Made by a program: the position numbers and the translations under genes
Origin: JAXLWB01 sp046328715
GTDB taxonomy: Bacteria > Chloroflexota > Anaerolineae > Caldilineales > Caldilineaceae
Assembly: GCA_046328715.1 (NCBI GenBank)
Contig: JAXLWB010000073.1
Coordinates: 1 to 33,976, forward strand
Length of the DNA: 33,976 bases
Reading direction: 5' to 3'
Shown here: positions 1 through 7,192 of the stretch, piece by piece
Layout of the letters: each line of letters starts with the position of its first letter
Numbering within the stretch: position 1 is the first letter of the stretch
Notes under the pieces: generated by a model
The model's database searches: none
What the model saw: only the letters and a program-made list of their open reading frames with translations
What the model was told of the DNA's origin: nothing

Positions 1-292
1 GTTGAGTTACACGAATCAGGGCCGCTTCGTCATGATCATAGGGGAGTTGATCTGCATAGGAACGCAGTGCGCTGAGCAGATCACCGATGTGGTGATCTGT
101 AAATTTTTCATGGACTATCTTTTGTAGCGTCGCAATTTGTCGTTCGCGCGCATTGCCCCCGTGCGGAGGCATATAGGTGCTCTGGTCCCAATCGAGCAGA
201 TAAAGCGCCATGCGCAGATCGTCGATCTCGCGCAATCTTTCTTTTAGTTCGTCAAGGTTGTGTTTTGGTTCGCTTTTCACTTCATCTCCCAT
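1..292 (-). CDS. M32 family carboxypeptidase (Taq type), N-terminal part, cut by window edge
   Basis: The minus-strand frame opens at ATG 292-290 and runs off the left edge, giving 97 codons. The translation begins MGDEVKSEPKHNLDEL and contains LDWDQSTYMPPHGGNARERQ, followed by a segment like TLQKIVHEKFTD. The 'LDWDQ.T.MPP..G..AR..Q' pattern is the N-terminal signature of thermostable carboxypeptidase 1 (family M32), a cytoplasmic zinc metallocarboxypeptidase of about 500 residues. The catalytic HEXXH lies outside the window, so activity cannot be judged. The gene is divergent from the S1 gene across a 412 bp spacer. Family assignment is from recall of the signature, not a search. Confidence 0.82.
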   Translation of the reverse strand, partial: MGDEVKSEPKHNLDELKERLREIDDLRMALYLLDWDQSTYMPPHGGNARERQIATLQKIVHEKFTDHHIGDLLSALRSYADQLPYDHDEAALIRVTQ

Positions 293-374
293 AAAGTTGC
301 ATAAACTCCTCATTCCCTCTAAAAAATGATACCACCATCTCATCCTCTGTTTGAAACCGAAAGGATGCTAGGAA

Positions 375-449
375 ATCAGTAGGTCAGTGAGTTGGTGAAC
401 TGGTACTGCCCTACTGTCCACTGACTCACTTCCCTACTGTTTTACTGAT
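375..449. repeat. Word-type intergenic palindrome A
   Basis: The outer arms ATCAGTA (375-381) and TACTGAT (443-449) are exact inverted repeats. Between them are short degenerate words: GTCAGTGAGT on the left, CTACTG, ACTGACTCACT and CTACTG on the right. Together they form an imperfect hairpin of about 75 nt. The same words (CAGTAGGAC, CTACTG, TCACTG) recur at 32906-32985. The element lies between two divergent genes. Confidence 0.6.
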
Positions 450-469
450 CACGCGTGGGGATGAATCTT

Positions 470-499
470 TTGGCGATATAGCTTTTTAACAATTATACT
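470..499 (+). promoter_or_regulatory. Possible sigma-70-type promoter of the S1 gene
   Basis: TTGGCG (470-475) and TATACT (494-499) are separated by 18 nt. Transcription would start near 506, leaving a leader of about 200 nt before the S1 start codon. This is consensus matching only. Confidence 0.4.
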
Positions 500-509
500 T
501 AATTATTGC

Positions 510-527
510 CATGTTATGGGTAACATG
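510..527. promoter_or_regulatory. Perfect dyad CATGTTA-N4-TAACATG, operator-like
   Basis: CATGTTA (510-516) and TAACATG (521-527) form an exact 7-bp inverted repeat with a 4-bp centre. It sits just downstream of the proposed start point of the S1 transcript, where a repressor could act. No cognate regulator is identifiable. Confidence 0.4.
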
Positions 528-588
528 TCGTACTTATTTTGCTCACGGAAGGTGAGAGGCTCTGTTCATACTCCGCACGGTATCAAAG

Positions 589-608
589 CTTATCCCAACA
601 GGGATAAG
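589..608 (+). promoter_or_regulatory. Leader hairpin of the S1 mRNA
   Basis: CTTATCCC (589-596) pairs perfectly with GGGATAAG (601-608) around an AACA tetraloop. A weaker CTCAC/GTGAG hairpin lies at 542-556. There is no U-run after it, so it is not an intrinsic terminator. Leaders of ribosomal-protein genes often carry autoregulatory structures; that role here is inferred. Confidence 0.4.
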
Positions 609-704
609 ATCTGTACCGATTTATAGAAGTGCAATTGGTGCCAATGTGCGGTTCTATACGCCAGACTTCTTTCTTGCCGAAACCTACCGAGAAGGGATTT
701 TTAA

Positions 705-1616
705 ATGACTACTGAAATCGAACCCAACGCCAATGTTGAGGTCACAAACGCAGAAAATGTGGAAGCCGTCGCTACAACTCCAGAGGCACCGGCAGAGAGT
801 AGTGAAGCCAGTACAAACGCTGATCAGAGCGCAACTGGTGAAGGCGCCAATAACAGTCGTGTTGTACGCACATTGGCTGTAGGTCAGGAGGTAAAAGGTG
901 TCGTAAAGCGCACGTCCGAGTTTGGGGCGTTTGTTGACATCGGTGTAGGCCGCGATGGTTTGGTGCATGTTTCCGAACTATCCAGCCGTCGTGTGGCGAA
1001 GGTGACCGATGTGCTGAAGGAAGGACAAGAAGCTACCTTCTGGATCAAGGAACTGGATCGCGAACGCAACCGCATCAGCCTCACCATGATCTCGCCCGGC
1101 ACCAAGACAGTACGCACGATGCAAAAAGGTGATATTATCACAGGCAAGGTTAGCCGAATTATGCCGTACGGTGCCTTTGTCGATATCGGCATTGGCCGCG
1201 ATGCATTGCTGCATGTGCGCGAAATGGGTGAACGTTTTGTGCCCAAGCCTGAGGACGTGGTGAAGGTCGGCGAAGAAATCGAAGCTCGTATTATTGAGAT
1301 TGAGCGACGCCGCGCCCGTGTGGATTTGAGTGTCAAGGGATTGCGACCCGAGCCCGAGCCGGAATTGCCGCCTGCTCCACCCGAATCGACTGCCGAAGAA
1401 ACAACAGAGGCCGTCAAAGAAGAGAGCTCTGAACCGGTTGACAAGTATGCAGATGTCCCAGTGATGTCTGCAATTGAAGCTGCCTTTAAGAAAGCAATGG
1501 GTCAGGCAAACGAGAACGGCGCCAATAAATCGAGGAAGTCTTCATCGAATGCCTCTGCACGCGCACGTGCTCTGCAAGAAGAGATGCTGAACCGTACGCT
1601 GAAGAATAAAAGCTAA
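705..1616 (+). CDS. S1 RNA-binding domain protein (short ribosomal protein S1-like)
   Basis: This 303-residue protein has an acidic, Ala/Glu-rich N-terminus (residues 1-55) followed by two S1 OB-fold domains at about 58-128 and 139-210. Each shows the core pattern G..V.G.V....FGAFVDIG.GRDGL.HVSE (first copy) or YGAFVDIGIGRDALLHV (second copy). The C-terminus is a Pro/Glu-rich linker and a basic tail (RKSSSNASARARAL). It would bind single-stranded RNA and could act like S1 in translation initiation, or like the shorter S1 proteins of Gram-positives. Enterobacterial RpsA has six S1 repeats, so this is a reduced form. ATG 705 follows AGAAGGGA at a suitable distance. A clear intrinsic terminator follows the stop, so it is probably monocistronic. 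Confidence 0.9.
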   Translation: MTTEIEPNANVEVTNAENVEAVATTPEAPAESSEASTNADQSATGEGANNSRVVRTLAVGQEVKGVVKRTSEFGAFVDIGVGRDGLVHVSELSSRRVAKVTDVLKEGQEATFWIKELDRERNRISLTMISPGTKTVRTMQKGDIITGKVSRIMPYGAFVDIGIGRDALLHVREMGERFVPKPEDVVKVGEEIEARIIEIERRRARVDLSVKGLRPEPEPELPPAPPESTAEETTEAVKEESSEPVDKYADVPVMSAIEAAFKKAMGQANENGANKSRKSSSNASARARALQEEMLNRTLKNKS

Positions 1617-1639
1617 TTGTAATCCATGCAATTGAACAT

Positions 1640-1673
1640 ACCCGGAGTCTATATGGGCTCCGGGTTTTGTTTT
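1640..1673 (+). terminator. Intrinsic terminator after the S1 gene
   Basis: ACCCGGAG (1640-1647) pairs exactly with CTCCGGGT (1658-1665), loop of 10 nt, followed by TTTTGTTTT. It lies 24 nt after the S1 stop codon. Confidence 0.85.
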
Positions 1674-1682
1674 AAGAAAGGT

Positions 1683-1776
1683 GGAAAAGTAAAAAAGTTG
1701 CAGAGTTGCAGATTTGAAAAGTGAATGTACATTTCGACTTTTTAACTCTGCAACTTTTCCCTCTTCACAACTTTCC
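1683..1776. repeat. Word-type intergenic palindrome B
   Basis: An exact 15-nt inverted repeat, AAAAGTTGCAGAGTT (1693-1707) with AACTCTGCAACTTTT (1744-1758). The left arm is itself a tandem of the word AGTTGCAG, and the right side continues with CTCTTCACAACTTTCC. The element ends directly at the SDR start codon and falls inside a spurious N-terminal extension of that reading frame. Confidence 0.75.
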
Positions 1777-1777
1777 T

Positions 1778-2518
1778 ATGCAAATCACAGGCAAAACTGC
1801 ACTGGTTACCGGCGGTGCCCATCGTGTAGGCAAGGCGCTTACGTTGATGTTGGCGCAGGCGGGTGCCAATGTAGTTATCAATTACAATACATCGGGTGAT
1901 GCTGCGCAGCAGACCCTCGACGAAGCAAAAGCGCTGGGCGTCGATGGACTGGCGATTCAGTGCGATGTCGCGGATTTCGCCAGTGTGCAGCAGATGACGC
2001 AGCGCATCCTTGACCATTTTGGCGGCGTTGACATCATCGTCAACAGTGCCAGCCTCTTCGGGAAGACGCCTTTTCCGTCTACACAGGCAGAAGGGATCGA
2101 ATTGTGGCATAAGGTGACTCGTACCTCGATCGACGGGGCCTTTTACATCTGTAATTCATTGGTTCCATCCATGCAGGCGCGTGGCGGCGGCACAATCATT
2201 AATATTGTCGATCGTTCGGTTTGGCAGGCGTGGCACAACTTTACTGCTCATGCCGTGGGTAAAGCAGGTTTGCTGGCCCTAACCCAGCAGTTGGCCCTAG
2301 AACTCGCCCCGACCATTCGGGTCAATGCCATTGCTCCAGGATTGGTGTTGCCTCCCCCCGATTTCACCCCTAAGCAGCTCGAAGAATCAACGCAAAAGAT
2401 CCCACTCAAGCGCTGGGGCAACCCGCAAGATGTCGCCCATGCCGCCCGCTATTTACTAGAAGCCGATTACATCACGGGCGAGGTTATGGTCGTCGATGGC
2501 GGTGAGCAAATTACATAG
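1778..2518 (+). CDS. SDR oxidoreductase, pteridine reductase-like, catalytic Tyr replaced by His
   Basis: A 246-residue Rossmann protein of the classical short-chain dehydrogenase family. Visible motifs are TGGAHRVGKAL (residues 11-21, cofactor loop), CDV (62-64), NSAS (89-92), the catalytic segment 141-164 (IINIVD...AHAVGKAG), RVNAIAPG, and a C-terminal ITGEVMVVDGGE. The Arg after the glycine loop and Asp at -13 from the catalytic position (D145) resemble pteridine reductase (PTR1/FolM-like) rather than the usual Ser. The YxxxK motif reads HAVGK: His158 stands where Tyr is expected, with Lys162 kept. Substrate is unknown; a dihydropteridine is possible. The frame is open upstream from 1721, but that stretch is the palindromic repeat, so ATG 1778 is preferred even though no Shine-Dalgarno precedes it. 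Confidence 0.87.
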   Translation: MQITGKTALVTGGAHRVGKALTLMLAQAGANVVINYNTSGDAAQQTLDEAKALGVDGLAIQCDVADFASVQQMTQRILDHFGGVDIIVNSASLFGKTPFPSTQAEGIELWHKVTRTSIDGAFYICNSLVPSMQARGGGTIINIVDRSVWQAWHNFTAHAVGKAGLLALTQQLALELAPTIRVNAIAPGLVLPPPDFTPKQLEESTQKIPLKRWGNPQDVAHAARYLLEADYITGEVMVVDGGEQIT

Positions 2519-2538
2519 CCAAAAATTTTCAAATTATG

Positions 2539-2608
2539 AATTACGAGTTACGATTTACGACAACTTGATTTCGTAACTCGTAATTGGTAATCTGTAACTC
2601 GCAACTTG
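2539..2608. repeat. Word-type intergenic palindrome C
   Basis: Exact 15-nt arms AATTACGAGTTACGA (2539-2553) and TCGTAACTCGTAATT (2571-2585). Further copies of the word follow: ATTTACGACAACTTG on the left, GTAACTCGCAACTTG on the right. It fills the gap between the SDR stop and the dGTPase start. The words match those of palindrome E at 18201-18270. Confidence 0.8.
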
Positions 2609-2614
2609 CCGCCT

Positions 2615-3772
2615 ATGCTCACACGAACTGAACTTGAAGCGCGCGAAGCTCAACTCCTGGCTCCCTATGCCATGCTCAGCAGCCAAAGTCGCGGGCGAGT
2701 CTATCCCGAAGCGGAACATGCCTATCGCACTGCCTACCAGCGCGACCGCGACCGCATTATCCACACCACTGCCTTTCGCCGCCTCGAATACAAAACGCAG
2801 GTATTCGTCTACACCGAAGGGGACCACTATCGCAATCGGTTGACTCATAGCATCGAAGTGGCGCAAATCGGGCGCACGCTGGCGCGTGGCCTGGGCTGCA
2901 ACGAGGATCTGACCGAAGCGATCTGCCTTTCGCATGATCTAGGCCACCCACCCTTTGGTCACATTGGCGAATGGACGCTCGACGAGTTGATGAAGGAACA
3001 TGGCGGCTACGACCATCAAAAGCAGACCTATCGTATCATCACCGAATTAGAGCAGCGCTATCCGGAGCATCCTGGTCTCAACCTGACCTATGAAGTGCGT
3101 GAGGGTGTGGTTAAACACGATACCGATTTTGATGTTGTCGATGCGAGTGCCTACACGCCCGAAGAACGGGGTACTCTCGAATGCCAAATCGCTAATCTTG
3201 CGGATGAGATCGCCTACAACACCAGCGATCTCGACGATGGGTTGCGCAGCGGCATCCTTGAGCCAGCGTCGGTCATGAAACTAGAGATTGTGCAACAGGT
3301 AATGGCGACCTTTCAGAATCACCATCTGCCCGACCTGCACGATTCGATGACGCGCTACCGTCTGATCCGGCGCCTGGTCGGCCTGGAGGTAAGCGATGTG
3401 TTGCAGACCACTTCCGCCAATATCGAGGCGGCTGCCATTCATTCTCTGGACGAGCTACGCCATCAACCAACCAATCTAGCAACCTATTCGCCTGCTGTCA
3501 CCCAGCTTAACCGCGAGCTGAAGCGCTACCTCTTTGAAAACTTCTACCGCCACTATCGGGTGATGCGCATGGCAACCAAGGCGCGCCGGACGATTACGGC
3601 ACTCTTTGAAGCCTATGTGAGTGAACCATTACAATTGCCCACAGAAGCACGCCTGCGCATCAATGAAGGGGAAAGCCTGCAACGTGGCGTCTGTGATTAC
3701 ATTGCTGGCATGACGGACCGCTATGCGATCCAAGAATACAAACGTCTGTACGATCCGGAAGAGCGGGCGTAG
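2615..3772 (+). CDS. dgt: Deoxyguanosinetriphosphate triphosphohydrolase-like protein (HD domain)
   Basis: A 385-residue cytoplasmic enzyme of the dGTPase family, which hydrolyses dNTPs to deoxynucleoside plus triphosphate and so affects dNTP pool balance. The HD metal site is complete: H78 (RLTHSIEV), H107-D108 (LSHDLGHPPFGH) and D197 (NLADEIAYNTSDLDDG). The family signature 'D.DRI.HT.AFRRLEYKTQVF' lies at about residues 44-65. Length fits the short, non-enterobacterial branch. ATG 2615 is the simplest start; a TTG at 2606 is in frame but lies within the repeat. No Shine-Dalgarno is visible. The dam gene follows after 98 bp that include a hairpin. Confidence 0.92.
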   Translation: MLTRTELEAREAQLLAPYAMLSSQSRGRVYPEAEHAYRTAYQRDRDRIIHTTAFRRLEYKTQVFVYTEGDHYRNRLTHSIEVAQIGRTLARGLGCNEDLTEAICLSHDLGHPPFGHIGEWTLDELMKEHGGYDHQKQTYRIITELEQRYPEHPGLNLTYEVREGVVKHDTDFDVVDASAYTPEERGTLECQIANLADEIAYNTSDLDDGLRSGILEPASVMKLEIVQQVMATFQNHHLPDLHDSMTRYRLIRRLVGLEVSDVLQTTSANIEAAAIHSLDELRHQPTNLATYSPAVTQLNRELKRYLFENFYRHYRVMRMATKARRTITALFEAYVSEPLQLPTEARLRINEGESLQRGVCDYIAGMTDRYAIQEYKRLYDPEERA

Positions 3773-3780
3773 CTGCCAAC

Positions 3781-3870
3781 GGATTTCGGGAACGGATCGA
3801 GCGGATTTCTGTGAGTAGAACAAGATAGTTTCTTGTTCTATAAAGTTGTTACTTACTTGGGAACGGATTT
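3781..3870. repeat. GGATTT-word stretch and perfect hairpin between dgt and dam
   Basis: Direct words AACGGATTTC, GAACGGATC, GCGGATTTC and GAACGGATTTT recur on one strand. They enclose a perfect 10-bp stem, TAGAACAAGA (3816-3825) with TCTTGTTCTA (3831-3840), with a 5-nt loop. The following TAAAGTTGTT is only weakly T-rich, so terminator function is uncertain. Confidence 0.5.
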
Positions 3871-4683
3871 TTGAGCGTGAAGCCATTTTTGAAGTGGGCG
3901 GGGAATAAGTATCAGATCGTGGAGCGCATCAAAGCCGTCTTGCCGCCCGGCAGAAGGCTGATCGAGCCATTTGTGGGTTCGGGGGCAGTCTTTTTGAATA
4001 CCGACTACCCTGAATACCTGCTGGCTGACGCCAATCCGGACTTGATCAATCTCTATTGCCACTTGCAGCAGGGTGGGCGGGACTTCATCGAGAGCTGTCG
4101 TGTCTATTTTACGCCACAAAATAATACGGCAGAGCGTTTTTACGAACTGCGTGACTGTTTCAATCATACCAGCGCCGCCGGCGAAAAAGCTGTGCTCTTT
4201 GTCTATCTCAACAAACATTGTTACAACGGGCTGTGTCGCTACAATTCGATGGGCGGGTATAACGTGCCCTTTGGCAAGTACGCCAAGCCTTACTTTCCCG
4301 AAGAAGAGATGATCAATTTCTGGCAGCGCAGCCAGCAGGCCGAGTTTAGAGTCAATGGCTTTGTGGAAACAATGAAAATGGCATCTGTGGGCGACGTACT
4401 GTATTGCGACCCACCCTATGTGCCGCTCTCTGCAACAGCGAATTTCACCAGCTATAGTGCAGACCGCTTTGGCGAGTTGCAACAACTCAAGTTGGCAGAA
4501 ATGGCAGAAGAACTGGCCGGGCGCAACATCCCTGTGGTCATTTCTAACCATGATAACGAGTTCACTCGCCAGGCGTATCGCAACGCCAGCCAGGCTCACT
4601 ATTTATCCGTGCAGCGCTACATTAGTTGTGATGGGGCAAATCGGAATAAAGTGGATGAAGTGTTAGCGATTTATAGAGTGTGA
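3871..4683 (+). CDS. dam: Dam-type DNA adenine N6-methyltransferase (D12 class)
   Basis: A 270-residue D12-class (alpha group) methyltransferase. FLKWAGNKYQ near the N-terminus and EPFVGSGAVF (residues 32-41) form the AdoMet site. LADANPDLINLY (51-62) follows. DPPY (180-183) is the catalytic motif for adenine N6 methylation, and ISNHDNEF comes later. The layout matches E. coli Dam (278 aa), so GATC is the likely but unproven target. The start is either TTG 3871 or GTG 3877 (giving MKPFLKWAG); neither has a strong Shine-Dalgarno. No restriction endonuclease or MutH-like gene is adjacent, so it appears to be an orphan methylase. The next gene starts about 21 nt after its stop. Confidence 0.92.
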   Translation: MSVKPFLKWAGNKYQIVERIKAVLPPGRRLIEPFVGSGAVFLNTDYPEYLLADANPDLINLYCHLQQGGRDFIESCRVYFTPQNNTAERFYELRDCFNHTSAAGEKAVLFVYLNKHCYNGLCRYNSMGGYNVPFGKYAKPYFPEEEMINFWQRSQQAEFRVNGFVETMKMASVGDVLYCDPPYVPLSATANFTSYSADRFGELQQLKLAEMAEELAGRNIPVVISNHDNEFTRQAYRNASQAHYLSVQRYISCDGANRNKVDEVLAIYRV

Positions 4684-4704
4684 GTTATTTAGTTTACAAC
4701 ATAT

Positions 4705-5844
4705 TTGGGTTTAAGGCAATCTATCAGCGATAATCATGATTCGGAACTTTTGCGCCTTGCATTGAGGCATGATGGTATTGAAGGTGGCCTGAGTCGTTGT
4801 ATGGTTTTGCTTACACTTGTCTATGTGGTGGCCACGTTTGCACTCTGGCTTCTGGCTTACTCCCCATTGCGTTCTACCTGGTGGACCCAGCTTCTCACGC
4901 TCTTTTCACCTTGGTTCTTTTTGCCGGTGCCGCTGCTGGTGGCACTTGCTTGGCTCAATGGCACTGCTGCCTCTGCCTACTGGCTGATTCTCCCTGCACT
5001 GCTCTTTGGCTGGGAATATGGCCGCTATTTTTTACCCAAAGCGAAAAAAGGGATCCAGCCCCAGCTTGCGGTTTCGACAGCCGTTCCACCGACCAATCTG
5101 CGGGTGATGACCTGGAATATCCTCTATACCAATACCAACGTTAAAGCCGCACTAGCGGCGATCCAGTTGCAGCAACCAGATGTTCTGGCGCTGCAAGAAC
5201 TCGGGGTTACGCTGGCGCAGGGTTTGGTTGCTGCGCTCGCGACCGAGTACCCCTATCAGATGTTACACGCAAGCGACTCGCCAAGTGGGTATGGCATCTT
5301 TAGCCGCTATCCGATCCCGCACTCGATTCCGCCCAAGTTGCATGGCGATCATCACTGGTGCCATGAGGTAACCATTGCCCTCGACGGCGAGAAGATCACC
5401 GTCATCAATGCCCACCCACGAATTCCAGACATTCATCTAGTTCGCCTTGCTGGCATTCCCATTCCGGTTGGCTTTGATACGGAACTCCAGGATGTGCAGT
5501 TGCGTCGTCTGTTACAGCGGGTTGATCAGGTGCGGGGTCGCTTATTGGTGATGGGTGACTTCAATCTTTCCGAGCGGCAGCCGATGTATGGGGAATTTGC
5601 CTGTCGCCTTCACGATGCCCAACGGGAAGCGGGTTGGGGGTTGGGCTTTACCTTTCCCACCAATCTGGCAATCCTTGATTATTTCAAGGTGCCAATTCCG
5701 GCGTTGCCAATGCTGCCCTTTTTACGTCTAGACTATATCTTCTACAACGATGGTTGGCAGCCACTGCGTACCTCTAGCGGGCGGGCAGCGGGCAGCGATC
5801 ACTGTTACCTGGTGGTGGATTTGCAGTTGGTAGGCTGCACGTAA
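4705..5844 (+). CDS. Membrane-anchored endonuclease/exonuclease/phosphatase family protein, copy 1
   Basis: A 379-residue protein with two or three N-terminal hydrophobic segments (about 34-50, 66-85 and 90-105), then an EEP-fold catalytic domain. Active-site residues visible are N138 (RVMTWN), E165 (LALQE), H237 (VINAHP), D285 and N287 (GDFN), the LDYIF strand, and D365-H366 (GSDH). Members hydrolyse phosphodiester or phosphomonoester bonds in nucleic acids, lipids or sugars; membrane-tethered bacterial members are often of unknown substrate. The catalytic domain is probably outside the cytoplasm (inferred). The start is uncertain: TTG 4705 is used here, and the first in-frame ATG (4801) would fall in the first membrane segment. 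It is paralogous to the next gene. Confidence 0.85.
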   Translation: MGLRQSISDNHDSELLRLALRHDGIEGGLSRCMVLLTLVYVVATFALWLLAYSPLRSTWWTQLLTLFSPWFFLPVPLLVALAWLNGTAASAYWLILPALLFGWEYGRYFLPKAKKGIQPQLAVSTAVPPTNLRVMTWNILYTNTNVKAALAAIQLQQPDVLALQELGVTLAQGLVAALATEYPYQMLHASDSPSGYGIFSRYPIPHSIPPKLHGDHHWCHEVTIALDGEKITVINAHPRIPDIHLVRLAGIPIPVGFDTELQDVQLRRLLQRVDQVRGRLLVMGDFNLSERQPMYGEFACRLHDAQREAGWGLGFTFPTNLAILDYFKVPIPALPMLPFLRLDYIFYNDGWQPLRTSSGRAAGSDHCYLVVDLQLVGCT

Positions 5845-5858
5845 CTGCTTAGGCGCTA

Positions 5859-5899
5859 CATAGAGAGACTCGAAGTTGGTATTCTACATTCTCTCTGTG
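5859..5899. repeat. Imperfect inverted repeat between the two EEP genes
   Basis: CATAGAGAGA (5859-5868) is complementary to TCTCTCTGTG (5890-5899) with one mismatch and a 21-nt loop. No T-run follows. It may be a weak hairpin or a decayed member of the word-type palindromes. Confidence 0.3.
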
Positions 5900-5935
5900 C
5901 TCACTGTGTCCCACGTGAAGTAATAAACTATATCT

Positions 5936-7042
5936 ATGTCGTCTCGATATACTTTGGCAGAAACCACGCAGCAATACCCGCAGCCACGTTCATGGCTGCT
6001 CTGGTTTTTGAATACGTTGGTCACTACGCTGATCGTGCTCTACGTCGGCTTTTTTGCCCTCTATCAAACGCTCCTTCTGACGCCAATTGGCGAAGTGTGG
6101 TGGATGCGTTTCTATAATATATTCGGTTATCTGATCTATCTACCGTTCCTACTCTTTCTACCCTTTCTCCTGATTCCTGGTCAGCGCAAAGTGCGCAGTT
6201 TGGCGCTACTGGTTCCGTTGTTGTTTTTCAGTTATGAATATGGCGCTGCCTTCGTACCCAAGTTGCACGTGACTTCGGTGGCGGCAGCGCAGTCTGATCT
6301 GCCGCTGCGCGTGATGACCTGGAACGCCTATTTTAAAAACCAACATGTAGAAAATCTGGTAGCGGCCGTTGCGCACGAAAACCCGGATCTGCTGGCCGTC
6401 GAGGAATTTGGTGCTGACTACGCTAAGGAGTTTGCCAGCCAGCTCAAAGCAACCTACCCCTATCAATTGCTCTATCCACATTGGCAACCACGCGGTTACG
6501 CTCTTTTGAGTCGCTACCCACTCGAGGAAATACTGCAGCCTTTACCCGGCTATGGGCAGTGTACTTGCATTCAAGCAAATGTAACGATCCAAAATCGCCA
6601 AGCTACCGTGCTCGTCATTCATCCTACAGTGCCAGAATTTGATATCGGCATCAAACATCATGTGCCAGTGCCTACCTATTTTGAAACCTTTGCGCAAGAC
6701 TTCCAGCACGAGACGATTCTCAAGCGTATTGCAATGATTCATACCCCGCTACTGGTGATGGGCGATTTCAACGCCAGTGACCGCATGGCCGTGATCAATC
6801 GCTACCGCGCCATCCTAACCGACTCTTTCCGCGAGGCTGGCTGGGGCTTTGGCTTCACTTTCCCCTATCAGAAACGCTTTGGCAGCTTTGAGTTACCTGC
6901 ACTCGTGCGCCTCGACTATATCTTCCACGACAACTCCTGGCGCGCCATCCAATCCTGGAACGGGCAAGCATCCGGCTCGGACCATCGCTACGTGGTCGCC
7001 GATCTCATTTTGAAGGGCGACTCCTCCAGCATGACAAAATAG
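5936..7042 (+). CDS. Membrane-anchored endonuclease/exonuclease/phosphatase family protein, copy 2
   Basis: A 368-residue paralogue of the preceding gene with the same architecture. Membrane segments are at about 22-45, 57-80 and 88-103. The EEP domain has N130 (RVMTWN), a LAVEEFG acidic motif near 156-157, VIHPT, GDFNASD, LDYIF and SGSDHRY. The tandem pair, separated by 91 bp, indicates a local duplication that has since diverged, since identity is patchy outside the catalytic motifs. ATG 5936 has no obvious Shine-Dalgarno. Substrate cannot be told from sequence. Confidence 0.87.
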   Translation: MSSRYTLAETTQQYPQPRSWLLWFLNTLVTTLIVLYVGFFALYQTLLLTPIGEVWWMRFYNIFGYLIYLPFLLFLPFLLIPGQRKVRSLALLVPLLFFSYEYGAAFVPKLHVTSVAAAQSDLPLRVMTWNAYFKNQHVENLVAAVAHENPDLLAVEEFGADYAKEFASQLKATYPYQLLYPHWQPRGYALLSRYPLEEILQPLPGYGQCTCIQANVTIQNRQATVLVIHPTVPEFDIGIKHHVPVPTYFETFAQDFQHETILKRIAMIHTPLLVMGDFNASDRMAVINRYRAILTDSFREAGWGFGFTFPYQKRFGSFELPALVRLDYIFHDNSWRAIQSWNGQASGSDHRYVVADLILKGDSSSMTK

Positions 7043-7192
7043 GGCTGATCCAGTATACTGGAGACCAGAACGATTTCTTTTAAACGAAGCTCTGAATGAA
7101 AAGAGGAGTTGTGCTTCATCGAAAGAAGGCAGGTAAAACTCTGTTTCATTGTAACCACAGTTTCGCTTCAACTCTCTCAGGATGTTTCATTT

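Noticed and set aside
884..1444. Long minus-strand frame opposite the S1 gene
   Set aside because: Ser/Thr/Arg-rich translation is the antisense shadow of the S1 domains; the plus frame has clear domains and a Shine-Dalgarno.
2615..4683. dgt-dam as a phage-defence island
   Set aside because: Both families are commonly housekeeping, there is no nuclease or toxin partner, and flanking genes are ordinary. Kept only as a minor remark.
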